From: Nageia nagi
Lineage: Eukaryota > Pinophyta
DNA: 64,000 nt
Reading direction: 5' to 3'
Assembly (NCBI GenBank): GCA_050084985.1
Contig: JBITNC010000002.1
Location: 2,914,001-2,978,000, forward strand
In this document: positions 33,142-46,773 of the stretch, piece after piece
Position numbering within the stretch: position 1 is the stretch's first letter
How the letters are laid out: each line of letters opens with the position of its first letter
The notes under the pieces: model-generated
What the model was told of the DNA's origin: nothing
The model's database searches: none
What the model saw: the letters and a program-made list of their open reading frames with translations, nothing else
Translations under genes and position numbers: made by a program

Positions 33142-36046
33142 TCTTCGTGTTTGAGGTAAAATAATTTAGAGGTATAACCCCTTACCTTTTTTTTTCATTT
33201 TTTGATACTAACATCCTTTTATGATTATGTTAGTTCACTTCCTAGCAAACATTGCCTAAATAACACAACATATTATTGCTCATCTTACTACTAACAATCT
33301 TTTATGTTGGGAAATAATACATTAGAGGAAAAATATGCAATTTGATACTAATTTTTTGTCAAGTTGCCTTTTTTTAAGCAATTTGCTTAATATAACAATA
33401 TATTGTTGTAAAAAAAAAAATTTAATTCGAGGTGAAAATTGTTTCAAATATAACAATTTATTGTTATGAGCATTTATCATGAAATAGAGTATAAATTTGC
33501 AAATCCTTGTTGCAAATATTTGACACTAAAACTTACTTACACAAGTGGTAAAGTTTACAATTTTCTTTAGAAAAGAATTTTTTTTATACAAATTAAGAAG
33601 TTTATTTTTTCTATAATATATAAAGGAGACAATTTATTACAAGGTTCAAATAATACTTTGTATTTTCTTCAAATGGAGAGGTATAGCTTGTAAAAAACAA
33701 ATCAATAGGGGAGCCAAAGGATGGCCTGAGTTTTTTGCTTGAAGCTAGTGTAATAGTGCAGATAAGAGATACGCAACCATGCCCACTCAAAGAAGATTGC
33801 AATAGTCAAGTGAGTTTGGAATCATGACCTCCCATATCCTCTATGCATGGTGCCTCCTATCCTCTACTTCCTCATCGTTCCCCTCTCTTTCTTAGTTGAG
33901 CACCATAATATTTGCTTGGACTAACTCCAATTCCCAATGCAACACCACCCTTCACATCTGCATTATGCCCTTTGCCACCACACCTTCATAATCATGCCAT
34001 GGATTTCAATTATACATGCTACCGCACTAATCATGGGATATAATAGATGAAGCTCTACTATTACAAATACAATGCCCATTTACCACATTTCTCTCTAATC
34101 TTTCCCTTCAAAAATGAAGCCCAACTTCCTACATTGCCTCCTCAGTTTCTAGGTACTTAGGTTTTGCACTGCAGGCAATGCAGACCCATTAGCTATTTGG
34201 ATAAGCTGCGGGTCAACTCGGGACACCCACGAGTTAGGCACCAACAAGCTCTAGCTAAAAGACTTTGGCTATTCGGGTGACAAATCTACCAATGCCATGG
34301 ACATTGGCCACATTGCTCCAAAACTCTCTACCCTTTGTTTCTTCTCCCTCCTCCTTTATTGATGTCCTATGGTTGGTGAGTACTTTTTTCAAATTGCTTG
34401 CAAGACTTGCTTTATTTAATGCTCTCAAGACCATTAATTTCTACAAAATGTATACACAAGGCTTGCTTTCTTTAATGACTCCTCTTAAATTAACTTGAAC
34501 CTTAAGGAGAAATCATGACTTGTACTTAAGTGCATTCTAAGGTAATTTAAACCTTTTTTAGCAATTTATCTTTAAATACCTATGTTTTTTGAAAACTTAA
34601 TGGGTACTCTCTATGGTAAAAAAAAGTTTACAAGAATAAGCTATTACTTAGGCAATTTTTTCTAAAACTTGGTCTTTTTTAGACAAAATTCTAAGGTAAA
34701 CTTTTTTTAAAGATCATGTTGATTTGAAATCAATTTCAAGTAAGAGAGGGGGAATTTTTTTTTGAAAGTCTTTACTTAAAATTTTAGATCCTTATATGAT
34801 ATGTCTATTTTAAGTGTTGATAAATTCATTATGCAATACTTAAAATTCTTAGATCTTTGATGTAGTGCTATGAATGCAAGCTTATACCTTTTTTAAGTTA
34901 TAGTTAACTTATGCAAAATAAGTAAATACTTATCCTTTTTTTTATATATATAAAGTGATAAATAGACTTAATTTTAAGTTAATACATACTTTTTACTTAT
35001 TTTTTAAGTTTGCTTATTACATAAAATTTTAAGTTATGGAAATATGGAATGATGAATGACTCCCTAATTTTCTTCCTTATGCAAATTTAATGAACTTATA
35101 CAAATATACGAATGGTGCATATCTTTTGTAAGTTATGAATGATGCATATTTATTAATTAAGTTATGAAATGATGCATTTTTATAACTTGAATCCTTGATG
35201 CCTCATTTTTTTTATAAAGAATGGACTTATGCAAGATTAGGAATGATGTAAAGGTGTCTTTTAGGGGTTGGTAAACAAAACCCATTGGACACTTAGGTTT
35301 CAAATTTTTAAATGGATGATGTTTTATTTATGCTCTTTAATTCATATTTTATCTTTTACTTTATTTGTTTATGCAAATAAAAATGCAAACATTGATATGA
35401 GCAACCCCCAAAAATGAACACATCCACACAAACATTCCATAACATGACTTGTTTGGGAAGCCATGAGGTGAGGATAGGTGGATTGGAGCCTTTAAGTTTG
35501 ATGATCCAAATGGTGAAAAGTTTGTACTTCTCAATTGCCCCTAAGTCCTCTATTGGTCTGGACATAACTCCAATAGGTGGACAGCCATGTGTGTAGTGAT
35601 ACCACATTTTCACATGTCTATTTAGGGATTATCCTTATAAACTAAGAGGATAACTTGAAACCTAATCAAGATTAATAATTTGGCCTATCCAATAAACATA
35701 ATAACTTTGGAAAATAGTAGGTACTTCTCCTTTTGAGAGTATAAAACTAACTAAGGTGAACTGGTTGAGAATTGGTAGTACTTGGGTCCTCTTGTGTTGG
35801 CATACAAATGAAGGCCTAATTTTAGACAAGAAAATAAACCTCAACAATGTCACTTTACATCTACACTTCTTGAGATGAGAAATGTATTTGGGTACATGGA
35901 TTATTTGAGTTGTAAAACATTTGCACTTGTGAATCAAATCATGCATGTCTTTTGTGTTAAAATTAACATGTTTTTTTTTTACTTGGCTAAAATTTAACAT
36001 ATAATGTTGTTAACCACATGCTTATTATTTCATATTCTTGTAGCAA
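33142..36046 (+). other. Copia-A leader, 2.9 kb without coding sequence
   Basis: AT-rich, with poly-T/A runs and no domain. This is unusually long for a copia leader, which is normally a few tens to hundreds of bases. An undetected old insertion is the simplest explanation. Confidence 0.45.
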
Positions 36047-37138
36047 ATGGGAGACTCTTTTTTACCCAAACACATTCTTTATGGTTCCAACTTTGGGATT
36101 TGTGAACCATGGATGAGAGCTAAATTACAGGTAAGGAAGCTTTGGCAAATAGTTAATGAGAACCTTGTACCTCTTACAGATGAGAAGGCATTAGAGGCTT
36201 ACAACACAAAGAATGAGTTGGCAACCTCCATGATTTACCGTGCAATTTTAGATGATATGCTCTTGATGATTTTCTCTTTAACCTTGATAAAGGAAGCTTG
36301 GGATAAGCTTAAGCAAATATACCTTGGTTCAAACTTTTTAAGGAGGTTTACCATTCTCCAAAAGTTGCTTCAATCTCGTTAAGGGGAAGATGAAAATGTT
36401 GCCATCTACTTCAACAAAATAATTAACTTAAGGACCCAACTTATTGCTTGTGGGTGCAATTGTATCAATGATGAATTCATATTCTTTATCATTCTTCAAA
36501 ACCTTTATTCAAAGTTTGGAAACTTTGTAATGGTTATAGAAATAAGGTTTGATGATGAAGAAGAAGTCTTCTCCCTTGAGAACCTTTCTAGGCACCTATT
36601 GAAGCATGAGGAAACCTTTAACAATAAGGTGTTGATTTCTTCACTTAAGGATAATAACATTGCTTTTGGAGAAATCGAAACTTCTTTCAAGAAGAAGTTC
36701 AACCATCAAAAGAAATCCTATCCTTCTTCCTCTAAAAAGTTTGAGAAAATAGGCATTGGCTACAATAATAGTAGGAACAACAAAAATAATAACCACAATA
36801 GTAGGAACAACAATAACAACAACCACTTCAAGCAAAGAAATGGAAAAGAAAAAATAAACAATTCATATCCTAAGGAAAAATTTGATGGTAATTGTAACTA
36901 TTATGGAATTCAAGGTCACAAAGAAGTTTATTGCTACAAAAATAAAAGAGAGGAAAAAGGTAATGGAAATGTAAATAACTTCAAAGGAAAGAAGAATATT
37001 CATGCTAATTTTGATGCGATGCTCTACTCCATGTCTCGTTCATTTTTTTTTATTGAATTGTTAACTCTGGTTGCACTAATCACCTATGCTTTGAAAAGAA
37101 AAAGTTTGAGAACTTTCACAAGTATAGAAAAGATGTAA
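36047..37138 (+). pseudogene. Copia-A gag and start of protease
   Basis: The gag frame starts MGDSFLPKHILYGSNF and has the copia gag (UBN2-like) pattern, with an early in-frame stop after LQKLLQSR. It then continues to an Asn-rich linker and a zinc knuckle near 36893-36934. That knuckle reads CNYYGIQGHKEVYC, so its second Cys is Tyr. A frame change follows and protease residues read in another frame (a NHLCFEKKKFENFHKY stretch). The protease active site is not intact. Confidence 0.8.
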
Positions 37139-37332
37139 TTGTGATAGGTGATAACTCTACCCTTGAAGTCCAAGGAATTGGGAGTGTGTTGATTTACGGA
37201 AAGGTTCTTGAAAATATTCTCTATGTTCCTAAGTTTAAGGATGAACCTTCTCTCCATGATCCAAGTTGCTAAAAAGGGTACTCTTTTGAGTTCTACTCTC
37301 AATCTTAGTGCATTAAGAAAGGACTTGCCACT

Positions 37333-39020
37333 TTGGTTAAAGGATCTGTGAAAGATAACCTCTACATTATGGATCAAGTTCCATCAAAGATGTGTCTTGC
37401 TTCTAGTATGTGTTCTAAAGGCAATCTTTGGCACCATCATTTAGGGCACCTTCACCACAAGAGTATTCAAGTCATGAAAAACCAAGAACTTATGGAAGGT
37501 TTACCTTCAATTTCTCCTTCAGTTGGTCTATGAGAGAAGTGCATTCTTGGTAAGATGCATAGATAAAAGTTTGAAAAAAGTAAGGCAACAAGAGCATCTT
37601 AAAAAAATAAGGCCTTTGTTGAGAATCAAACTAACCTTAAAATTAAGATGTTGAAATCAGATAATGGGGGAGAATATAATAGTAATGAGTTCAATGACTA
37701 TTATGCTAAGTATGGAATCAAGAGATAATTTACGATTCCTTACACTCCTCAATGAAATGATGTTATCGAAAGGAAAAATAGAATAATTATGGAGATGGCT
37801 AGATGCATGCTGGATAATCTTCCTAAATTCTTACGGGGTGAAGCTGTGAGCATTGATATTTACACCTTAAATAGGTGTTCCACAAAATTTATTCAAAGTA
37901 AAACTCCTTTTGAGGTATGGTCAAGAAGAAAACCTAACATTTCTCACCTTAAAGTGTTTGGTTGTGAAGCATTCTTCTATATTATTTCTAAGAAAAGGAA
38001 AAAGTTAGACAAAAAAGCTAAAAAATGCATCTTTATGGGTTATGATATTCAACATAGAGGCTATAGGCTCTACTCTCCATCCTATAAAGCAGTGTTCATT
38101 TCAAGGGATGTAAAGTTCATTGAACTTCCTAAAGAATCTACATCTAATGAGGATGTTGATAATCCAAAGGACTCTTCTGTTGCACCTAGCTTGTTATATA
38201 TTAGTGTAGATAAGTCACCTCAAGAGCAAAATTCTCCAACACAAAGGGTAACAAGGAGCATGACCTTGAACAAATCCTTATTTTTCAAGATTGATAATAA
38301 GCATGAGCCATGAACCTTTAAAGAAGCTTCAAAGCACAAGCGTTGGATGGAAGCCATGAAAGTGGAGTATGAGGTGCTTATGAAAAATAAAACTTGGAAC
38401 TTGGTTATTTATCCCAATGAGAAGAATGTAATTGGTAATAAGTGGATCTACAAGGTCAAGTTCAATTCATTTGTAGATATTGAGAGATACAAGGCAAGGT
38501 TAGTAGCTAAAGGTTTTGCTCAAAAATATAATGTAGATTATGAGGAAACCTTTGCTCTCGTGGCAAAGATGCGTACTGTGAGAGTTGTCCTTGCTCTTTT
38601 TATAGCTCAAAGATGGAAAGCTTTTCAACTTGACGTCAAAAGTGCATTTCTCAATGGTGACTTAGATATAGAAATATTCATGAATCAACCAGAAAGGTTT
38701 ATTATGGAAGGAAAAGAGTCCTTTATGTGCAAACTAAAGAAATCTTTATATAGACTTAAGTAAGCACCTAGAGCCTAGTACAAAAAGATTTTAGGGTACT
38801 TTGTAGACATTGGTTTCTCTAAGTGTTTTTATGACTTTGATCTATAAGTGCTCAATCAAGGGAAAGATGTGGTCTTGATTCTCCTTTATGTGGATGATCT
38901 TCTAATAATTGGAAATAGTGATGAAATCATTCAAAAGTGCATATCCAAACTTAAGGTAATATTTGAAATGATTAATCTTGGTCTTTTGCACTACTATCTT
39001 AGAATGCAAGTGTATCAATA
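37333..39020 (+). pseudogene. Copia-A integrase and first part of reverse transcriptase
   Basis: A pre-integrase zinc segment (LWHHHLGHLHHKS) is followed by a shortened integrase core: SDNGGEYNS with the second catalytic Asp, and a YTPQ-stop-NDVIERKNR block. Then comes the integrase end (FGCEAF, KKCIFMGYD). Reverse transcriptase motifs are [34 protein letters not shown] and ILLYVDDLLIIG. At least four stops are visible. The frame is cut at 39020 by gypsy-B and resumes after 49684. Confidence 0.85.
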
Positions 39021-40145
39021 TGATCCATAAACCATAAGATTAAAAACTTCAATTTAATCTCTTCAAATGAATCAATTCACACTTAAAATAATTAAGTGCT
39101 TGTAAAGGAAAATCAGGAATAAACTTGTAAACACAGAGAAGAGAAAAGCATTCACCATAGAAGAGACAAGCAAAATTTATCCTGGTTCACCCAATGTGGG
39201 CTACATCTAGCTCAAAAGCTCTCTATTATCAATGGGTGGAATCACTTTACAAGGCCTCCAAGGTCCTTCAAAACCTCCTCTCACATTCACAATACACTCT
39301 TAGCTCTAAAAATCACAACAAAATTGAAATAATTCCTGAAATCCTCCTTCTAATCTCTTCTGTACAATTTGCTCCCCTTTTATACAATTTTTGGAGCTAA
39401 AATTGAAGAGAATTACAACTCTAAAATTTGGAAAAAATACATTTTTAGATACCCATTATCCTCCTTGATCTTCTTATCAAATTTGGGCTCAAATGGTTTC
39501 CAAAATCTCCCAAAAATGAGCTTTGAAACAAAAAAAAATGCTCTCTAGACTGTTATAGGCTTACTAGATAAACTCAGCCCAATAATAGGACCTTAGGCGA
39601 ATCAAAAATCACTAAAAAACCTTATAAATACCAAAAAATATTAAATAAATCAAAATTGAGTGGGTGTACTGTGGTGGTGCCATGTGGTAGGTGATCAGGC
39701 TGGTCAAATGATCAATGGCTTAGCTAACTGTGCAAGCTTACTGACTAGGAGGTCTGGCTCACGTGGACTGCAGGGTTGGAAATGCACACGGGTTGGCTCG
39801 ACTGGCGACTCGCATGATCAAATAGGTCAAACAATCAACATCCCCTACCTATGTGATCCCTCTACCTCGTCACCCTCCACGCAGCTCCATGCCTCTCCTC
39901 CTACGTGGTCTGGTGGGTCCCTCTCCCCTACATGGCCTATACAATGGTAGGTGGGTCCTGCCATATATTTTTTAATCTCTTTTTTTTTTCAAAATTACAC
40001 AAGCTAGACTTAATGCCATAACTTCCACATACAGACTTAGATTCTCAATCTAAAAGAAGCATCGAAAAGCTGAAGATAAGACGATCACATTGAACACACT
40101 AAAATGGAGATTATTGAATGTTGAAGGGATCCAAATTTTAGATCA
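39021..40145 (-). repeat. Gypsy-B 3' LTR
   Basis: Boundaries come from comparison with 48571-49679. The first 285 aligned bases differ at seven positions, all transitions. Confidence 0.93.
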
Positions 40146-40157
40146 TTCCTCCCCACT
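40146..40157 (-). other. Gypsy-B polypurine tract
   Basis: The minus strand reads AGTGGGGAGGAA directly before the 3' LTR, as needed to prime plus-strand synthesis. Confidence 0.75.
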
Positions 40158-40185
40158 GAGAGAGAGCTTTTGTCCCCAAAAGCAT

Positions 40186-40640
40186 TTAAGATGATGGAAT
40201 GAGGTGAGGGTAGAGCTCCCTCACCTGATCAACTGCATACCACTTGGCCTTGTGTGAATGTTGGCCCTTCACTCCAATATGCCACACCTCATGTATGCCA
40301 CTACGAGATGATTTATACTTCTTTTCCAATACTGCATCCTCAACCAACACATTCATGTGCTCAGGGGATAAATCCTCAACTGACAGTAACATAACCTCTA
40401 TATCTTCTGCAACTAAGGCTGGCTCATACAACTTCAAGTTCTCAACATTAATAACAGAATACATTTGCATATAAGGTGGTAAGTCTAATCGAAATGCATT
40501 ATCCCCAACTTGATCAATGATGGTAAATGGACCATACCTTATTGGTTTCAACTTCCTTCCCTCACCATGCTATCTTTCCTTGCTGGGATGAAGCCATATC
40601 TGTTCTCCAACCTAAAATTTATGATCTACATGATGACGAT
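40186..40640 (-). pseudogene. Gypsy-B integrase C-terminal region
   Basis: The minus strand reads IWLHPSKER, then LKPIRYGPFTIIDQVGDNAFRLDLP, the C-terminal integrase fold found in plant gypsy elements. The end is a WYAVDQVRELYPHL segment rather than an obvious chromodomain. Two stops fall between this and the preceding zinc-binding domain. Confidence 0.8.
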
Positions 40641-42171
40641 CATGCCTCTCTTTATACTTGGATACATTTTCTTGCATTTTAGGCCAATAACAATACCTTT
40701 GTAGATTAACAAGAGTTTTCTCAACACCAAAGTGCCTTGAAATTTGAGAAGTATGAGCTTCCCTAATCAAATCATTCCTCTCACCATTAGGAATACAAAG
40801 TTTTCCCAAATGAAAAAGTAATCCATCATGCAAATGAAAGTCATAATTTTCAATCTCATTACCAAGACTCAATCTATGATAGACATTTTGGAAATCAGGA
40901 TCAACCACATATTGTTCTTTATACCCATCATGCATCAAAGAACTATTTTGCATAATCACAACACTAGCAACTATTGGAGGCCTAGACAACATATCAGCAA
41001 TCTTATTTTGAGTACCCTTCTTATACTTAATCACCAAATGAAATTGTTGCAAGAATCCCATCCAATGAAAGTGCCTAGATTGTTGTAACTTAGATTTTGA
41101 TTGAAGATATTGCAAGGGTTGATGATCTGTATGAATTATTATCTCTTTACCTACCAAATAGTGCTTCCATTTCTTAACATGCATGAAAGTAGCAGGAGCA
41201 TTGCATAATCCAAATGGTAAAACCAACCATTCAAACAATCCTTGCCTAGTTTTAAAAGCAGTTTTCCAAACATCCTCTTCTTTAACTTGTACTTGATGAT
41301 AACCACTTCTTAGATATAATTTTGTAAAAAGCCTAGCTTTTGTTAATTGATCCATTGAATCATCAATACGTGGTAAAGAATATCAATTTTTAACTGTGAT
41401 CTTATTTAGTGCCCTGTAATCAACACACATACGCCAAGTTCCATCTTTCTTTGGAGTTATAACAATAGGAGATCCACATGGTGATGTGCTAGGTCTAATG
41501 CCTCCTTGATGTAACAATTCCTTGACTTGTTTCTTAATTTCTTCATTTTCCAAAACAGAATTTCTATACAAGCCAATATTAGGAAGTGCAACATCAAGAT
41601 GTAATTGAAGCTCATGTTGTATATCTCTTTTAGGTGGAAGTTCTTTAGGTACTTGAAACAAATCTTCAAATTCAGAAATTACCTTTTTTACTTCTTCTTT
41701 GTATTGTGGTTCAAAATCATCAAGTGCCTTTATGATTTCCACTTCATCTTGAGATTTCACCATTGCAAGTATAAACATTTGTCCATTATGGATTAGTCTC
41801 TTTGCTTGTCCTGCAGTAATCAAAGAAATATCCTTTTTCTTGCTTTGATGAGCACTAACCATGTATTCAATTCCATCTTTAATGAGTCTATATTTGTTTT
41901 CCTTTCTATAAAATAAAGCATCTCTTTCCCATAGATAAGGACTACTAAGCACAATCCCACAAATATCCAAAGGAACAACATCAAGTAAAATTTCATCAAT
42001 GTAATACCTGTTAATCCCAAATTGCAACTTGCATTGTTGTGTTACCTTTAACTTTGAATTGTTATTAACCCATCCCAATGGATATGGGTTTGGATGGGGT
42101 TGAGTAGTGAGTGTAAGTGATTTGACATACTTTTTTGCAATCAAATTAGCTTGAGATCCAGAATCAAACAA
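40612..42171 (-). pseudogene. Gypsy-B protease, reverse transcriptase, RNase H and integrase zinc domain
   Basis: The minus strand has protease [12 protein letters not shown] (residues intact: D-S-G), then an [20 protein letters not shown] linker. Reverse transcriptase follows with [22 protein letters not shown], one stop, then [12 protein letters not shown] and [11 protein letters not shown]. Here (about 41175-41190) the frame jumps straight to RNase H ([29 protein letters not shown]), so about 200 residues with the YxDD site are gone. The integrase zinc domain ([18 protein letters not shown]) is followed near 40615-40650 by a second deletion that removes the DDE core. Confidence 0.88.
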
Positions 42172-42381
42172 TGTATCAATCCTAGTCTTCTTAGCTTACA
42201 CCTTGATGTGAAAAAGTTTAATTTTCTTCTTTTCCTCATCTTCATTAGGTGTATTATGCAAAACCATGCATGCCATTTTATCATCTACATCTGAACCATC
42301 CTCAATTTCAAAAGTAACAGTATTTGTTTGCTTTCTTTGACCTTTAGGTTTAGGGTGTAATTCAGGATGCAAATTCCAACA

Positions 42382-42884
42382 TTAAGCCTCTAAATGACCT
42401 TCTTTTTGACAATGTTTACATACATCTTTAGACTTCTCTTTTTGTGTAGTAGACATAGTTTTCTTTTTCCCCTTTCCATTATTCCTTTCAGAATCATTAT
42501 TACTATTGTAATTGGAAGCATTGTTCTTTTTCCCATCCTTAACAAATATTCCCCTTTCTTCTAAGTGAGTAGCTTGTACACAAACTTTATCCAAATCATT
42601 TGGATCAAACATCAATATTATATGCCTTAAATAATTGTGCAAACCACCAATATACTTAAGAAGAGTATCTTGGGAATCAAGAGGAATACCTAGCATTATA
42701 GCTCTTCTTCGAAATTTCGTAGTGTACTCTTGCACACTTTGCCCTTTGCCTTGACGAAAAGTTTGCCATTCCATGATTGCCTTTTGCCGATAACCCAAAG
42801 GATAAAATTGATTTCTAAGCAATTGTACAAAATGAGTCCAAGAAGCATTACAAGCTTGAATAGATTCATTCTTATTTTGTAAAC
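42382..42884 (-). pseudogene. Gypsy-B gag, C-terminal part
   Basis: A retrotransposon gag domain (YPLGYRQKAIMEWQTFRQGK, then VQEYTTKFRRRA) is followed by an Asn/Lys-rich linker and a zinc knuckle CKHCQKEGHLEA whose last Cys lies just after a stop. It continues the gag frame that ends at 48014, on the other side of copia-C. Confidence 0.88.
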
Positions 42885-43289
42885 TGAAGTTCTTTAACTA
42901 TAACAAAAAAAATGAATTGCCTAACAATTCACAATACAACTCAGAAAAACGAAATTGCACAACTCAACAACAATGGAGAACTGAAATTGAATCCAACACC
43001 AAATTGATTATTGAGAATGCAAGCTACAACTCCAATACAACTCCACACACTTCGATGATGCTGCAAAATACATTACAAACATTTATAGAGGCTGTAGGTA
43101 ACCTTTTCCCTTCAGCCTAGAAGCTGAAACACCAAGAAACATGAACTGGAAAGCCACAGGAAGGAAAAACGTCATACATAGAAAATAGAACTAGCCAGCA
43201 GGCCAGCTGCTTAGCCGAGTGGCCGGTTCACTTATTCTAGCTGGTTGGTCGGTTACAGGTAGCCGGTCGGTTGGTCTTCAAATTCTTCA
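42885..43289 (-). repeat. Copia-C 3' LTR
   Basis: TGAAGTTCTTTAAC to CAAATTCTTCA, 405 bp, equal in length to the other LTR. Confidence 0.96.
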
Positions 43290-46200
43290 TACTCCCCCTT
43301 GCTGGTAAGAGGACTAACAATCAAGTCTCTTAACAGCACAAATTGAGATTTTGCCACCGATTTTGTGAAGATATCCGCCACTTGGTCTTGTGTTGGACAA
43401 TACCTCAATTTTATCATTCCTTTCTCCACCAAATCTCGAATGAAATGAATCTTCAAATCAAAGTGCTTGGTTCTAGAATGGTGGATAGGATTGTGTGCCA
43501 ACTTGATGGCACTTTGGTTGTCACAAAAAATTGTTGTTTCTTGAGTTTGCTCCTCTCCAATTTCTTTCAACACTTTTCTCAACCATAGTGCTTGTGTTGA
43601 AGCACTTGTCACAGCCACATACTCAGCTTCCGTACTAGAAAGAGCTACTGTAGATTATTTTCGAGAGCTCCATGATATCAAACCTGATCCAAGAGAGAAG
43701 CAATTCCCACTTGTGCTCTTTCTATCATCCAAATCGCTGCCCCAATCACTATCACTGAAACCTGTGAGTTGGAGCTTGGAATCACATGTATAATGTATTC
43801 CATAATCAATGGTTCCCTTCACATACCTCAGTATTCTTTTCGCTGCCTTGAGATGTACAGCAGATGGATCACTCATGTATCTTTCCATCAAAGATACACT
43901 AAATTGCAAATCCGGTCTTGTGTTTGTCAAAAACATAAGACTGCCAACAATGCTCCTATATTGCTTTTTGTCAACTTTTGGTTCTCCATCCTCCTTGCAA
44001 AGGTGTTCTCCATGGGCTGTAGGTGTTGCTACAGGTGTGCAATTGTCCATTTTGAATCTTTTGAGCATGTCTCTTGCATATTTGGATTGAGACACAAAGA
44101 TTTCATCTTGCGTTTGATGCACCTCCAAGCCAAGAAAGTAGCTCATCAAACCAAGATCTTTCATGTCAAACTCAGCCATCATATGAGTTTTGAACTCTTC
44201 ATTCATCTTCTTATTGCTACCCATGAATATCAAATCATCTACATACAAGCAAACAATCAAAATATCAGTAGCACTTTTCTTAAAATACAAGGTAGGTTCA
44301 CTTACACTTCTTTGAAAACCCACACTTTTGAAGTATCCATCAATTCTTGTATACCAAGCTCTTGGAGCTTGCTTCAGCCCATATAGTGCCTTCTTGAGCT
44401 TGTATACATGGTCTTCTCTTCCTGAAACCTCAAAACCTCGAGGTTGTGCTACATACACCTCTTCATTGATGTCACCATTCAAAAATGCACTTTTCACATC
44501 CATGTGTTGGACTGTCCAACCCTTACTTGCTGCCAAAGAGAGTGCCAATCTGATTGTTTCTTGTCTTGCAACCGGTGCAAATGTCTCCTCAAAATCCACT
44601 CCATACTGCTGAGTGAATCCCTTTGCCACTAGCCTTGCTTTGTACCTCTCAACACTACCATCACTCTTGCATTTTGTTTTGTACACCCATTTGGAACCAA
44701 CCATTTTCTTACCTTTGGGCAACTTGCAAAGTTCCCAAGTATCATTTCTTTCAATAGCATCAATCTCTTCTTTCATAGCTTGCATCCAAACACCATTAGA
44801 ACAAGCTTCTTCATAACAAGATGGCTCAACAATAGCAATATTTGTATTTGAAATAGAATTTGAAACACATGAAAGAGCATAATTTACCACTTCACCTTTG
44901 GGCTCTCCATTGTCTTCATCTCCATATATGTGCATGCTCTCTAATCTTGCAACAAGATTTTGCATCTCTTGAGTTTGGCTCCTTGTGAATCTTCTCATAG
45001 AGTTGCCATCTATGATTTGGCTTTCCGGATGATCCCTCAACCATCTCTTACCTTTGTTACCTTGGTTCAACAATCTTGCATTGGGTGAACTTGGTGCACT
45101 TACACTTTTTGGTGATGTGTTGGAGCTAGATGATGATGTTGGTGAGCTTAGAGTACTCACACTTGATGGCTGTTCCTCATTTTTCTTCCTCACACCATGG
45201 CTGGGCTGCACTTTCAATGCTTCATTCTCCTCCAAACTATCTCCTCCAAACACATTCTGCTGTAATTTTTTATGGTTGTTGTACTCTCCCCCTTCATTAA
45301 AAATTGCATCTCTTGATACAATTGTTTTGTGGCTCTTGGGATTATAGAATTTGTAAGCTTTTGAATGCTCACAATATCCTATAAACACACATGGTTCAGA
45401 TTTGGCATCTAGTTTCCTCCTTCTTTCATCATTGATGTGCACATATGCAAGGCATCCAAACACTTTGAAGTGTTCTAAATTTGGTTTTCTCTCAAACCAA
45501 GCTTCATAGGGAGTTATTTTGTCCAAGCTTCTTGTAGGAGACCGGTTCAAAATATACACTGCTATTTTAATTGCTTCAGCCCAATAAACATTGGGCAACT
45601 TCTTGCTTTGCAACATACTCCTTGCCATCTCAACAAGAGTCCTATTTTTCCTTTCCGCTACACCATTTTGCTGTGGTGTGTAGGGAGAAGTAAGGTGTCT
45701 CCTAATACCATTCTCTTTACAAAATTGAAAGAACTCACTGCTGCAATATTCTCCTCCTCTATCACTTCTTAAGCACTTCACATTATGCTCACTTTGTTTC
45801 TCAACTAGCAATTTAAATTCTTTAAAACATTTCAATGCTTCATCTTTGCTTGAGATAAAATAAACCCAACACATTCTTGTAAAATCATCAATGAAAGTGA
45901 TAAAGTAAGTAGATTTACCAAAGCTTGCTGTTTGCATAGGCCCACAAATATCAGTATGGACCAATTGGAGAGGGTGTTTGGCTCTCCATGCTTCATCCTT
46001 TGGAAACTTCCCCCTTGCTTGCTTGCCTAGTGCACATCCTTCACACACATCCTTGCATTCTTCTAGTTTTGGCAGCCCTCTAACCATTTCCGGAAGAGCT
46101 TTCAAGCTCCCAAAATTCAAGTGTCCAAGCCTCATATGCCAAAGCTTGCTTTTATCCTCAATCCCAACAAAAACACAGCCACCATTTTTCTCAAAAAATT

Positions 46201-46712
46201 TAATGGGAAAGAGTTTATTTTCAGTCATTTGAACAGTAGTTACTAGCCTTCCTCCATGATTTTTATCATAAATTTTGCACATTCTATCTTCAAACACCAA
46301 TTTGTAATTTTTCTCAAGCATTTGGCCAATACTCAATAAAATTTGTTTTAAATCTGGAGTGTAGTAAATGTTCTTTACCTTCATGGTTCCTTGTTTTGTT
46401 GGAACTTGCATCTCTCCTTTGCCAAGTATCTCCAACCTCTTCTCATTTCCTAACCGCACACTAGATTTGTAGGAATGATCAACCGCTGAAAGTAAAGATT
46501 TCTCACCGGTCATGTGGTTTGAGCAGCCACTATCTAACAGCCAAGTCTCTTCTCCAAGTTTTTCACAATCCATCATTGATAAGAACAATTGTTCTTCACC
46601 ATAACCATGTTCTTCTTCTCCATAGTTTGTAGCCTTCCCTTCATTTGCTTGTTTTGATCTACATTCATACTCAAAATGGCCAAATTTATTACATAAAAAC
46701 ATTGCATATTCC
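43253..46712 (-). pseudogene. Copia-C pol: protease, integrase, reverse transcriptase, RNase H
   Basis: A 1015-codon frame (46702-43655) continues in the same frame to 43253 after a single TAA at about 43652-43654, where the family has a Gln codon (SRK-stop-STVALSSTEAEY). Motifs in order: zinc knuckle second half [11 protein letters not shown]; protease [13 protein letters not shown]; integrase [13 protein letters not shown] zinc segment, HTDICGP, SDRGGEY and [15 protein letters not shown]; reverse transcriptase [36 protein letters not shown]; RNase [25 protein letters not shown] and KHFDLKIHFIRD. The catalytic residues all look present. Without the stop and the upstream frameshift this would be a full-length pol. 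Confidence 0.95.
43290..43300 (-). other. Copia-C polypurine tract
   Basis: The minus strand reads AAGGGGGAGTA directly before the 3' LTR. The pol frame stays open across it and stops 12 codons into the LTR. Confidence 0.85.
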
Positions 46713-46773
46713 TCTTATCCTTACCTCTACCGGTTCCTCTTCCGGAGTGTCTCCCCCTTGATGATGAAGCTAG

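Noticed and set aside
43769-45347. Plus-strand ORFs of 60-205 codons inside copia-C
   Set aside because: They are reverse-strand shadows of the pol frame.
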